A stretch of DNA of 45,077 nt, from the NCBI GenBank assembly GCA_013306675.1, contig JABLUY010000275.1, positions 1 through 45,077 of the forward strand, in the 5' to 3' direction. The stretch comes from Thraustochytrium sp. TN22. Taxonomy: Eukaryota; Sar; Bigyra; Thraustochytrida; Thraustochytriidae. Positions 1 to 9,060 of this stretch are shown in pieces. A model generated the notes under the pieces. It was not told the DNA's origin. It saw only the letters and a list, made by a program, of their open reading frames with translations, and searched no databases. Position numbers and translations under genes: made by a program. Within the stretch, counting starts at the first letter, position 1. Each line of letters opens with the position of its first letter.

Positions 1-1113
1 CCGCCGCCGCCACCGACGACATCGCGCCGCCGCCGCGCCGCCGCCGCGCCGCCGCGCGCCTCCCGCGCGCGCAGCCCAGAACGGCCTCTGCTGCCGGTGG
101 CGAGGCGGCGCTGGCGTGGCCGCCTCTGCGGCGGGCCCGGCACCGGCACGGGACGGACCCCGGCCACTGGCAGCTCGCCTGCCGCAGGCCGGCCTGCCAG
201 CGCTGCGCGCCCGTCTCCGGCGCTCTGCGGCCGCTGCGCTGCGAGGGAGGGGCACGCTCGCGCCCGAGCGACTTTCGCGCAAGGATTGCCTTGCCTGCGC
301 ATGACGCCGAGTTCGTGCGAGGCGGGGTCGAATCCACCGCTGCGCTCGCTGCGAGCGGCGCTCTCGGCTCCTCGGGCGCGGCGCACATCGGTGCCACGTC
401 CACCCCAGCTAGCTTCGTGAGTTGGTAGCTACTTCGCTGCCCGGGCGAGCGCGATCGAACCGCTGCAGACGGATGGACAACGATTGGATCATGGTTCTGG
501 TCCATCGCCGCATCACGTGCCAGACCCCAGACTCCCAGAGCCTCGCAAGCAAGGCCTGGAGCCCACCTCCTTCTGAAAACCCCAGAATCGCGGCCGGACG
601 GCACGCGCCGCCCTGTCGCTCCGCCAGCGCCGGCCACTGCGCCGGCTGCGCCCAGTGCGCCGCCTCGCCGCCTGTCTCTCCGCGGTGCACGCCGTGGCAG
701 TGCTGCGCGGCGCGCTGGGCCACGCGACCCAGGCCTTGATGGCGATGATGGCCTGCTTGGCCACAGAGGCCGACGCGGGCCCGGTTTTGATGCCCAAAAG
801 GCGGGAAACCGGCCGCCATGGCGTTCAACGGATAGGCGCAGGGCGGCGCTCAAGACGCAACTTGGAGCGCGAGAGCAAGAGAGAGGAGAGGGAGGAGAAG
901 AGAGAGGGAGCACGAGCAAGGTAGGTAGGTAGGCTGGCTGGCTGGCGGCCGGGCGGCGGAGGCGCAGCGCAGACTAGCGGCGCTCGGTCGCGCGTGGCTT
1001 GCAGGCTCGCTTGCAGGCTCGCTTGCAGGCTCGCTTGCAGGCTCGCTCCAAGGCGCACTCGCTCTCACTCGCCTGCTCGATTGGAGGCAGGCTCGCGCGC
1101 GGCCAAGGGGAGG
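1..1113. other. Intergenic/5' flank, no gene confidently assigned
   Basis: GC-rich DNA upstream of EFHB. A minus-strand ATG at 20-22 reads M-S-S-V-A-A-A off the left edge and could be the start of a divergent gene, but only seven codons are visible. A minus-strand stretch around 680-797 has G/C-biased third positions in one frame, yet it has no ATG and no family I recognise. A CACTGGCA motif lies at 165-172. A purine-rich tract lies at about 865-920. Confidence 0.5.
997..1044. repeat. 12-bp tandem repeat, four perfect units
   Basis: The unit GCTTGCAGGCTC is repeated four times without mismatch, directly upstream of the EFHB start. It reads through in the EFHB frame but has no in-frame ATG, so it is treated as 5' UTR or promoter DNA. 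Confidence 0.9.
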
Positions 1114-2388
1114 ATGAGCCGTCGCGGCGAGGGCGCGGCTGCGTGCCTGCGGCACGACGACGGCGAGCGGCCGAGCACGCCGGAGAAGCTGCGCAAGTTC
1201 CGCGCGAGCAACGTGGAGCCCGGCCGGCCGGTGACGCACTGGGGCGCGGCCGAGGACGTGGTGGCGCTGCGCGAGAGGCTGGCAAACCAGCGGCTGGGGT
1301 CGCGGAGCTCGGCGTCGGAGGGCACCTTCGCCGACGCCTTCCCGAAGCGCGATCCGGGGTCTCTGGCGGAGTACATCGAGGAGCGCAAGGAGTCCATCTA
1401 CAAGTCGAAGCGATCAGAGCCACTGGGCAAGCCGTTCGTGCGCGGGCACGACTTCTCAGGCCTGGGCGCTCCAAAGCTCCTGGCCAAGGGCGCCAATGCG
1501 GAGGGCGCCAAGGACCTCATCTACGCCGCCCAGGTGGAGGGCAAGGAGCTCGAGACGGAGGAGGACCGCGAGGAGATGCGCCGGCGCTACAAGCTGTCGC
1601 ATAACAGCTTTGCGCCGGGCGAGCAGCGCCAGCGCAACTACAACTGGAAGGGCGTGGACCCCAAGTCGCACCGCTTCGGCTCGGTCGACGTGGCACCCGA
1701 GGATGAGGGTGTGGCATTTTGCCTGCAACAGCCCATGGACACGCACATCACCAACGCTGCGGTGGCCAACCACCGCACCATGACCGCGGACGTCCTGGGC
1801 AAGCCCAAGTACCGCGGCAACGTTGACTCGGACAGCATTCGCCGCCTCGAGGAGCGCCAGGCCACGCGGCGCCTCAACCCGGAGCCCACGGTGACGGCGC
1901 AGGACTGCATTCAGGGCTACTACTCGCTGGCTGAGCAGCAGCCGGACGCGGACCTGGGCCGTGCTACACGCCCGGGCTGGCGCAACGAGACCTCGAGCGA
2001 CCGCCGCTTTGGCGCGCCCACCGTGCGCACGGATATTCAGGCGCCTGCCGTGCGCTCCGTAAGCGACGGCCAGAACTACGGCGATGATACCAACGCGGGC
2101 CAGCTGCTCTACCCGTCGCGCTTCGTGGCGGAGGGCGTCGAAGACAGCGACTTCGTTGACCCCGTCGACAGCGACGACCTGCGCGACGTCGTTGCGCGCA
2201 TCGGCCACCAGCTCACCGACGCAGAGTTCGACTGCATGCTGCGCCGCGCCGCCGCACTCGCCGGCATCGACCTCACCACAGCTGCGCCCAACCAGCCCAT
2301 CGTTTCCATCCAGGCCTTTATGGGGGTTCTCAACGAGCGCCTCCGCGCGCTCGACCTGGGCACCGAGCCCGCTTGGTGGGACGTATGA
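1114..2388 (+). CDS. EFHB: EF-hand domain family member B-like (CFAP21), ciliary microtubule inner protein
   Basis: A protein of 424 residues resembling EFHB/CFAP21, a protein of the doublet-microtubule lumen in cilia and flagella. Recognisable segments are LGKPFVRGHDFSG near residue 108, a block containing LSHNSFAPGEQRQRNYNWKG near residue 165 followed by a P-x-x-HRFG motif, and a degenerate C-terminal EF-hand-like region (about 350-410) with acidic residues but no clean calcium loop. I chose the ATG at 1114, the first in-frame ATG after the 12-bp repeat. The frame is open further upstream only through GTG codons. It is much shorter than animal EFHB, which carries a long N-terminal extension. 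It converges on NOL10, with about 240 bp between the stops. It implies a flagellated stage in the life cycle. Confidence 0.88.
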   Translation: MSRRGEGAAACLRHDDGERPSTPEKLRKFRASNVEPGRPVTHWGAAEDVVALRERLANQRLGSRSSASEGTFADAFPKRDPGSLAEYIEERKESIYKSKRSEPLGKPFVRGHDFSGLGAPKLLAKGANAEGAKDLIYAAQVEGKELETEEDREEMRRRYKLSHNSFAPGEQRQRNYNWKGVDPKSHRFGSVDVAPEDEGVAFCLQQPMDTHITNAAVANHRTMTADVLGKPKYRGNVDSDSIRRLEERQATRRLNPEPTVTAQDCIQGYYSLAEQQPDADLGRATRPGWRNETSSDRRFGAPTVRTDIQAPAVRSVSDGQNYGDDTNAGQLLYPSRFVAEGVEDSDFVDPVDSDDLRDVVARIGHQLTDAEFDCMLRRAAALAGIDLTTAAPNQPIVSIQAFMGVLNERLRALDLGTEPAWWDV

Positions 2389-2432
2389 TCGCCCTCCGAG
2401 TCACAGGGATGAGAAAAGGAAAAGGGTCCGTT

Positions 2433-2472
2433 TGTTTCACGTCAATCCATTCTGTTTCACGTCAATCCATTC
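2433..2472. repeat. Perfect 20-bp tandem duplication in convergent 3' region
   Basis: TGTTTCACGTCAATCCATTC occurs twice head to tail, just after the EFHB stop. A TTG-rich microsatellite follows at about 2512-2530. The whole gap between the two convergent genes is about 240 bp. Confidence 0.9.
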
Positions 2473-2511
2473 TTGATGTTGTTGTTGCTGTCGAGACACG
2501 GAAATAGCATG

Positions 2512-2546
<35 letters not shown>

Positions 2547-2629
2547 TCCTTCTTCTTCATGGTTTATGAGGGGAGATTGTACAGTGCATGCACGGCAGGC
2601 CGCTCAGACGGCTTTCATGGTCAATCTAG

Positions 2630-4753
2630 CTAGCGCCGCCTGCCACCAGAGCCACGGCCACGGCCGCGGCCGCGGGATGATGAAGACCGCCGCTGCTTGC
2701 TCTTGGGCGTGAAGGAGACTTCCATGTTGCCTCCGTCCAGGAGGCGCACGCTAGAGTTTGCCTTCTCGGAGCGAAGCTGTTCGCCAAGCGTCGTGGACGG
2801 CGCCTTGCGCGTCTTGCGCGCGCTAGTCTCCGCACCAACTCCGAGCAGGTCCGACTCGTCCTTGGCCTTGCTCAGCGTGACCTTGCGCTTTGGCGTCGCC
2901 GTGGCCTTGGAGGGGACTGCGATCGGCGTCCGCCGCTTGGCACTGGGTGGCTGCATATCCTCATCGTCATCCTCGCTGTCCTCATCGTCATCCTCATCGT
3001 CATCCTCGTCCTCATCTTCGTCCTCGTCCGCGTCGTCGTCGCTTGCATCGCCGGAGGGCGCGGCGCGGCGCATGCCGCTGGGGTACATCTGCTGGAAGGT
3101 CTCGGAGGACTCGTCGATCTGGAAGTCCGGGTCCTCGAAGAGGGCCTGGAAGCGGCTGTCCTCTGTGACGGCCGTAGCCTTGGGCTTGGCCGTACGAGCG
3201 CCGGTGGCAGCCGCCGCCGCCTCCTCGCCGGACGCGTCATCCTCCTCACTGGCGCCCTCTTCCTGCTCCTGGTCGCCCTCCTCGTCGGAGCTCCACTCCT
3301 CCTCGTCGCGATACGACTTGGCGGCCGCGGCGTCTGCGCGCAGCTTCAAGTGCTCCGCGAGACTGCTGTTGACCTTGGGCTTGGCGTCGGGCACCTTGCG
3401 CGAGATGCGCTGCCCCAGTTTCTCCTGCATCTTGACGCGGATGCGCTCCTTGCGCCAGTCCTCAAAGCCGAGCGGCTCGCGCAAGGAGCGAACCTTGTTG
3501 TAGAGACGCATGTCGATGAAATAACCGTGCATGTAGGGCCGCAGCAGGTCGGATCCGAGCAGGCCCGTGAGGCCGAGCGACTCCAGCTCGTTGTTGGTGA
3601 CAAACTTGTAGTTCTCGTACAGCTCCTCCCGCGAACGGCTCTTCTCCTCCAGCTCCTCGGAGAGGTTGTCCAAAAAGGAGGCCCACTGCGGCGCCGGACC
3701 CAGGCGAGGCACGTAGAAACTCATGATACGGTCCGTCTCGCCGGGCGCCAGCAGGAGGCCCGAGGTCGGCTTGGAGTCGTCGCCCTGTGGCACGAGGACC
3801 ACGTCATTCACCTCGGCCTGCGGCTCGATGCTGGCGAAATTCGCGCCCGAGTCGCGGTTCCAGATCTTGATGGAATGCGCATCCGCCGACATGACCATGC
3901 GCCCAGGCGTCGCGAACTGAAGGGCCACGATTGGCTTGCCGTTGTGGTGCTCCCTGGTGCACATCGGCCGCGACGACCGCACATCGTAGACGGAGACGCG
4001 GCCCAGGCTCGTGCCAACCGCCATGGCGAGCCCAGCGCGGTCAAAGCACACCTTGGTGATCTGCGCCTCCTGCTTCTCCACGACTCCGCCCACCGCCGCC
4101 TCGCCGGCCGCCGACAGCGCGCCCACGCGCCGCCGGTCGCGCGTGTCCCAGCAGCTCACCACGCCGTCCTCGCCGGCACACGCCAGCAACTGCAGCGACT
4201 CGGCAAAGGCCAGCGCGTTGATGCTCTCATGCGAGGTCTCCAGCGGCGTCATGAAGTGGCCCTGCTCCAGGTCCAGTCGATACACGCTCGGGCCGGAGCC
4301 TGCCACGAAGAGCTCGCACGTGGACGGGTCGTACGTCATGTCGCGCCCAAACTTGGGCACGCGCACCGTGTGGTGCTGACCGTACGCCGCGTGAAACGAG
4401 ACCGTGCGGTCCACGCCCAAGAACACCAGCTTCGTGTAATCGCGCGACAGCACATGCGCCTTGACCACCTCGGCGTTCAGGTGTCGCTCGAACTTCATCG
4501 ACAGCTCGCGCGTGTCGAACACCTTGACCTGCGGCGGGTACATGCCGGTCGCCACGATGTAGTTCCCATCCGCCGACAGTTGCACGCACTGGCTGGCCGA
4601 CGGGAAGTGGAAGTCCTGCACCAGCTCGATGCGCCTCCGGTACTCCTCGTCCTTGGCCAGCGACTTGCGCTCCTTGCTCGCCAGCCATTGCGGCAAGGTC
4701 TTGCCCACGTTCAGGTCGTACACCTTCACGCCGCCCTGCTGCACCGTCTGCAT
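2630..4753 (-). CDS. NOL10: NOL10/Enp2, nucleolar WD-repeat ribosome biogenesis factor
   Basis: A protein of 707 residues matching NOL10 (yeast Enp2), a nucleolar beta-propeller protein of the small-subunit processome required for 18S rRNA maturation. The N-terminus has the family signature (GGVKVYDLNVGKTLPQWLA). WD-type blades run to about residue 380, including a blade with CWDTRDRRRVG. The NUC153 motif (DSRFQALFEDPDF) follows near residue 540. The tail has acidic D/E-rich stretches and ends in an RG-rich segment typical of nucleolar proteins. The start is the ATG at 4753. A longer frame exists upstream, but its residues are unlike the family. UTP15, another SSU-processome protein, lies 24 kb away. 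The acidic run is encoded by an ATC/CTC-rich stretch at about 2960-3040. Confidence 0.95.
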   Translation of the reverse strand: MQTVQQGGVKVYDLNVGKTLPQWLASKERKSLAKDEEYRRRIELVQDFHFPSASQCVQLSADGNYIVATGMYPPQVKVFDTRELSMKFERHLNAEVVKAHVLSRDYTKLVFLGVDRTVSFHAAYGQHHTVRVPKFGRDMTYDPSTCELFVAGSGPSVYRLDLEQGHFMTPLETSHESINALAFAESLQLLACAGEDGVVSCWDTRDRRRVGALSAAGEAAVGGVVEKQEAQITKVCFDRAGLAMAVGTSLGRVSVYDVRSSRPMCTREHHNGKPIVALQFATPGRMVMSADAHSIKIWNRDSGANFASIEPQAEVNDVVLVPQGDDSKPTSGLLLAPGETDRIMSFYVPRLGPAPQWASFLDNLSEELEEKSRSREELYENYKFVTNNELESLGLTGLLGSDLLRPYMHGYFIDMRLYNKVRSLREPLGFEDWRKERIRVKMQEKLGQRISRKVPDAKPKVNSSLAEHLKLRADAAAAKSYRDEEEWSSDEEGDQEQEEGASEEDDASGEEAAAAATGARTAKPKATAVTEDSRFQALFEDPDFQIDESSETFQQMYPSGMRRAAPSGDASDDDADEDEDEDEDDDEDDDEDSEDDDEDMQPPSAKRRTPIAVPSKATATPKRKVTLSKAKDESDLLGVGAETSARKTRKAPSTTLGEQLRSEKANSSVRLLDGGNMEVSFTPKSKQRRSSSSRGRGRGRGSGGRRR

Positions 4754-5500
4754 CTTGCCGGGCCCGAGCGACCGGGCGCTGCGACCGCCGCGACCGCCGC
4801 GACCAAGCGCGCGCTGCAGTTCTGCTCCGTCGCGGCGCCGCCACCCGTGCTCGCGACTTGCTTTTCCCCCGAGTTTGCAAGCATGGTTTGCCCGATTTCG
4901 CCGACTCCCACTCCAGTCTGCCAGTGGGCGATCGATCGATCGCCCGCGATCGATAGCAGTGACCACCGAGCGTCAACTTGAAGGAATGAAGGAGCACACG
5001 ATGCCTCTGACGCCCCGCTTGCTGCGCGGGAAGCGAACCTAGGCATGGCCTGCGAGGTTGAATTTTGATTGAGCCAGCAGGTTTTCATGGTGCCGTGCCG
5101 TACAAGCGGAATGCAGAGCCAGGAAGCCCAAGCAAGGTTTGCTTGCGCTGAGATGATCGACGATCTCCGAGGCTCTTGCTTGCTGCAAGGATCAGATGTG
5201 AGCGAGTCCTCGCCCGCCGGGCCGCAAAGCGCCGCAAACCATCGCGACGCGCGTGTCTCGGCGTGGAAATGCAAATGCAAGAGCAACGGCTTGCGGTGGA
5301 CAATTCGTCCCATCGCGGGCCTCGCGACGACCTCGCTCCCCCGGGCCGACGACATCGAGGCGCGGCGGCGCCGGCAGGCAGAGCAAGCAAGAGGGCGGCG
5401 GAGCGCTGCCGGCAAGGCGGCGAGCCGCGCGGCTGCCTTTCCAAGGGCGCGGGCCGGGCCGGCGCGGACGAGGAGGCGCAAGCGCGCCGGTCGGCCAAGG
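4754..5500. promoter_or_regulatory. Divergent intergenic region between NOL10 and the RCC1-like gene
   Basis: About 750 bp separate the two divergent starts, so it probably holds promoters for both. It contains a TGCCAGTG motif at 4919-4926 abutting a perfect 20-bp palindrome (4926-4945). The plus frame of the RCC1-like gene stays open back to 5069, but the residues there are low-complexity Arg/Ala and look non-coding. Confidence 0.5.
4926..4945. promoter_or_regulatory. Perfect 20-bp palindrome rich in CGAT
   Basis: GGGCGATCGATCGATCGCCC equals its own reverse complement. It lies about 170 bp upstream of the NOL10 ATG, beside a TGCCAGTG copy, and is followed by another CGATCGATAG. Dimeric-factor binding is a reasonable guess. 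No factor can be named. Confidence 0.6.
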
Positions 5501-8317
5501 ATGGCGGCCTGGATGCTCGCTGTCAAGGCGCTGCTGGCGGCGGTGCTGGTGCTCGCGCCGGTGCAGGAGAGCGCCGCCGCCGGGGAGGCTTGGGAGATTG
5601 TCAGGCCACGGACCGCGGCGCAGCTCACGCAGCAGCCGACGCGCCCCACGGTCCGTCTGGACGTGTATGGAGGACCTGTTCGTGTGCGCACGCTCGAGCC
5701 CCTGCGGAACGAGAGCGACGCACTGGCGTACTCGCTGCGCGTGACGCGCAGACACCCTTCGGGCGTGGACAATGCCACGTCGGGCGTCGGGTCCGTGGGT
5801 CCCGTCGTGGTGCTGGACGATCGCGACTACCTGTTTCTTGTGCCGCCTCTGGCCGGCCGCGCGGGCCCGCACGAGGTGGAGCTGGTGGCCGCGAGCGGCG
5901 CGCGCGGCGACTGGGGCATCGCCGAGACGGCCGTCGCGCACCCGCAGCGCGAGGCCCTCGTTGCACGCGGGTTTTGCAAGTCACGCGACGCCCAGGTGGC
6001 GGGCGTGCTCCTGCTCGTGCTGCAGGGCGACCCCTCAGACATGTGCATCGAGGCGGGCACACTCACAATAGAGGGCAACGAGGCCATCAGCGGGTCGCTC
6101 CAGGTACCGTGCAACGCCACGCAGCCTGTGGTCGCGGCTGCCCTGTCCGAGTGGGTGGCCGGGACCGCGCTCCACGTGGACCCCGAACTCGTGCGCGTGG
6201 AGCGCTACGAGGACGGCCTCCTTGCCGCGAGCGCGGCGCTGAGCATCGCGGCCGGTGCGAGCGAGGTGGATCTCACCGAAGCCGAGGCGCTTTGGGTCGG
6301 GCCTGGTGTGCGGCACGTCTCGGTGGTGGCGCCGACGCCGCAGAGCTGGAGTCTGCGGTGCGAGGAGTGCACCTCGACGTTGTCGGCGTCACGGAATGCG
6401 CTCTGCATGCTCGGCAGCGGTGCCTGGGTCTCCGCGTCGAGCGCGCCAGCCGTGGAGTCCCTGCGTGCCGACCCAAGCCGCCTGCCCCTGAGTTTGGAGG
6501 AGGTTGCGGCGCTGCCGGCGCCGGTATGCGTGGACCTGCGCGGCGAGAGCGCGCCGACGGCGCTCTCGCTCGAGGATCTTCGCCTCAAGGGCGAGGCCAT
6601 CTTCAACCAGACGTGGCTAGACAAGCTGCTCTCCGCCGGCAGTTTCGCCACGTCCGAGGCTCTGGGCCTGGTCGCGCTGCAGACGGCGGGCGTCCGACAC
6701 GTGGCCGTCAGCGAGCGGCAGGCGTGCGTCTCCTTCTGGGACGGATCAGAGCCGCTGTGCTTTGCGACGGGACCGGCGCGCGCGGTCATGGCGGCCGCCG
6801 CGCGCCCGCCCAAGGTCGAGTACGCGCAGCTGGACCTCGGGCTGGGCCCGACGCACGCGTGTGGGACCAGTGCCACGGGCCAAGCCTTATGTTGGGGACC
6901 CGACGTGTACTTGGCGAGCATGCCGCCTGCGGGCGAGGTGCGCGGGACCGGGTTGGCGTCCCGGCGATGTGCCCCGCTCGGCGACGAGAGCACGCTGGCG
7001 CTCTGGGCGGGCGACAGCGGGTCCGCGGCCGTCTCACAGGACGGCGTCCCTGCGTCGATGCTTGCGTCCTCGTCCATGTGCTTCAGTGCGGCGGTGCCTT
7101 TTTCGCGCGTGCGCGTGGCGCCGGAATTTAGCTGTGGCGTGCGCGGCGACTCGGCGGGCGTCTCATGCTGGGGCCGCGGCACCTGGGGCAACCTGGGCCC
7201 GTGCGAGCCCTGTGCGCAGGGCGACGACGACTGCGCCGTGCAAGGGTGCGCGGACTTTGGTGGGCCGGCACTGGATGTGCAGGTGGGCCTCACGCACGCG
7301 TGCGCGCTGTGGTCCAACAGCTCGGTGACGTGCTGGGGCGACGACCGCCACGGCCGCGTTTCGGACGCGCCTGACGCGCGGGAGAGCTTCCGCAGCCTCG
7401 CGGTGGGCCTGCACCATGCATGCGCCGTGAGCGCCGATGGCGCGCGTGTTGTGTGCTGGGGCAAGGACACGCATGGCGAGACGGCAGCGCCGCTCCGGGC
7501 CGTGTTTCCAGGCGAGGCGGACCAGGGGGCGCAGGAGGCGCAGGACGCCGATGAGGAAGAGTCGGGCGAAGAGGACTCGCCGGCCGCCTTTTATGAGGTC
7601 GTGGCAGGCGAGGCCTTTTCCTGCGCGACGGTGGCGGCCGCCAACGTGGGCGCGAAGCGAGACCTAGCGTCGCTGCGCCAGGAGCTGGTATGCTGGGGTT
7701 CTGTGCGCGTCGCGGGCGGCGCGGAGCTGATCCACGTGGGCGGCGCCACGCGGCCGCAGGGACTTCCGGCGACGGGGTCCGCGCGGAACGCCATGGCCGC
7801 GTACCAGCCGGTGGCGCTGCGCATGGCCACGGCTGCCGGCGAGGCAGTGACAACGCCCTTTGACAGCCTTTGCGTGCAGGAGCCGCGGCTGGTGGCGGTG
7901 CCGGCGTCCGCGTGGGCCGTCGCGGCGCGCGACAACGAAGAGGAGGTCGCCGACAGCGCTGCTTCCTCGCTGTGCACTCACGCCTTTGGCCTCGACTCTG
8001 GCTGCGTGCCGCGCGCGCAGGGCCGGTCCGCGCGGTCCTTCGACGGCACTGCGTCCGGCCTCGGCTTTCTCGCCTGCCCGCGCGGCGCGCTCGTGCCGAC
8101 CACGGGCAGCAGCCACTCCACGCCCGGGTCTCCTGTCGCCCTCGCCTGCGCGCCCTTCGGCGAGGCCCACTTCCGCGGCGGCGAGGACGCCGCCAGCGCC
8201 GGCGTGGACGACGACGGCGCGGCCGCCGACGCCTTCTACGGCGCCGCGCTCTACGGCGTGCTCGCGCTCGCCGCGCTCGCCGCGCTCTGCCACGACAACG
8301 ACCTCGCGCGCATCTGA
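5501..8317 (+). CDS. Secreted/membrane RCC1-like (CWG-repeat) protein
   Basis: A protein of 938 residues. The start at 5501 is chosen because it opens a clear signal peptide (hydrophobic run ending ...QESAAAG near residue 27). From about residue 448 to 735 there are at least five repeats of the type HACG/HACA...V-x-CWG, including one with THACALWSNSSVTCWGD and one with HHACAVSADG. These are RCC1/BLIP-II-like beta-propeller blades with paired cysteines, as in secreted and receptor RCC1 relatives. The C-terminus has a hydrophobic segment (YGVLALAALAAL, about 914-928) with only a short tail, so single-pass or GPI-type anchoring is possible. The N-terminal 400 residues are not recognised. Their Cys content suggests an extracellular domain. 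No kinase or other cytosolic domain is present. The ligand is unknown. Confidence 0.8.
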   Translation: MAAWMLAVKALLAAVLVLAPVQESAAAGEAWEIVRPRTAAQLTQQPTRPTVRLDVYGGPVRVRTLEPLRNESDALAYSLRVTRRHPSGVDNATSGVGSVGPVVVLDDRDYLFLVPPLAGRAGPHEVELVAASGARGDWGIAETAVAHPQREALVARGFCKSRDAQVAGVLLLVLQGDPSDMCIEAGTLTIEGNEAISGSLQVPCNATQPVVAAALSEWVAGTALHVDPELVRVERYEDGLLAASAALSIAAGASEVDLTEAEALWVGPGVRHVSVVAPTPQSWSLRCEECTSTLSASRNALCMLGSGAWVSASSAPAVESLRADPSRLPLSLEEVAALPAPVCVDLRGESAPTALSLEDLRLKGEAIFNQTWLDKLLSAGSFATSEALGLVALQTAGVRHVAVSERQACVSFWDGSEPLCFATGPARAVMAAAARPPKVEYAQLDLGLGPTHACGTSATGQALCWGPDVYLASMPPAGEVRGTGLASRRCAPLGDESTLALWAGDSGSAAVSQDGVPASMLASSSMCFSAAVPFSRVRVAPEFSCGVRGDSAGVSCWGRGTWGNLGPCEPCAQGDDDCAVQGCADFGGPALDVQVGLTHACALWSNSSVTCWGDDRHGRVSDAPDARESFRSLAVGLHHACAVSADGARVVCWGKDTHGETAAPLRAVFPGEADQGAQEAQDADEEESGEEDSPAAFYEVVAGEAFSCATVAAANVGAKRDLASLRQELVCWGSVRVAGGAELIHVGGATRPQGLPATGSARNAMAAYQPVALRMATAAGEAVTTPFDSLCVQEPRLVAVPASAWAVAARDNEEEVADSAASSLCTHAFGLDSGCVPRAQGRSARSFDGTASGLGFLACPRGALVPTTGSSHSTPGSPVALACAPFGEAHFRGGEDAASAGVDDDGAAADAFYGAALYGVLALAALAALCHDNDLARI

Positions 8318-9060
8318 TGAGCTCTTCCTGGCACTGGCACTGGCACTGGCACTGCACTGAAAGTACCCCTGCACGCCACTGGCAGGGCTCTCCTTGCGCA
8401 GCACCTCATGCACGCCCACGGCCAGCACCTGCCGCAGGTACGAGACCGACTGCGCAACGTAGCCCGTCGGCTGCGGTCAGCAGGTAGGCTAGTACGAGTA
8501 GGGTAGTGGCCGGCGGCGGGCCGTCCTAGGCTAGGCCTTCTAGCCTGGCTCGTCACAGGCCAGCTAGTTGGCTCTCTGCCTCGGGCCCTCGACTCATGCA
8601 TGAGTTGTGAACCTCGGCGCGTGCCGCCGTCGCCTCTGCCGGGGAGGACCCGGACACGAGGCGAGGGAGAGAGAAAGAGAGAGACAGAGAGAGAGAGAGA
8701 GAGGGAGAGAGACCTCCGCGCAGGCAGAGCAGAGGCACAACCAAGCGGCGGCCGCGCGCGGGCTCGGCGCCTGGCCGCGGCGCCGCGCGGGCGGCGGCGG
8801 CGGCGGGCGAGGGGGGGGGGGGGGGCGCCGCGCGGAGCGGCGGCGCGGCGGCGGCGGCGGGCAAGGCGCTTCGCCTCGGGCGGGCGGCGGCCGCGGCCGG
8901 CGCGAACCCGCGGCGTACGGCAGGCGGCCAGGACCTCGACGCGTGCAGGTGCCAGGCGGCGCGCAGGGCGGTGGCGCGGGCGTAGGGGCCGCGCGGGAGG
9001 GCACGCGAGGGAGCGGGCTGAGCAGAGACGCGGCGGCTCGAGCGGGCGAGGCGTGAGGGG
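8318..9060. other. Intergenic, repeat-rich
   Basis: A TGGCAC hexamer array (about 8328-8353) follows the RCC1-like stop, and an isolated CACTGGCA lies at 8377-8384. CTAG-rich palindromic sequence lies at 8524-8547, and GCTAGTTGGC at 8563-8572. A GA microsatellite runs from about 8669 to 8712, and a run of 15 G at 8811-8825. I see no gene. Confidence 0.7.

Noticed and set aside
300-345. tRNA-like T-arm sequence (GGGGTCGAATCC)
   Set aside because: The rest of a cloverleaf (acceptor and anticodon stems) cannot be drawn around it.
994-1113. Extended EFHB N-terminus reading through the 12-bp repeat
   Set aside because: The only upstream starts are GTG; the repeat translates to a meaningless ACRL repeat.
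3350-4981. 543-codon plus-strand open frame over NOL10
   Set aside because: Antisense shadow of NOL10 produced by the strong G/C third-position bias.
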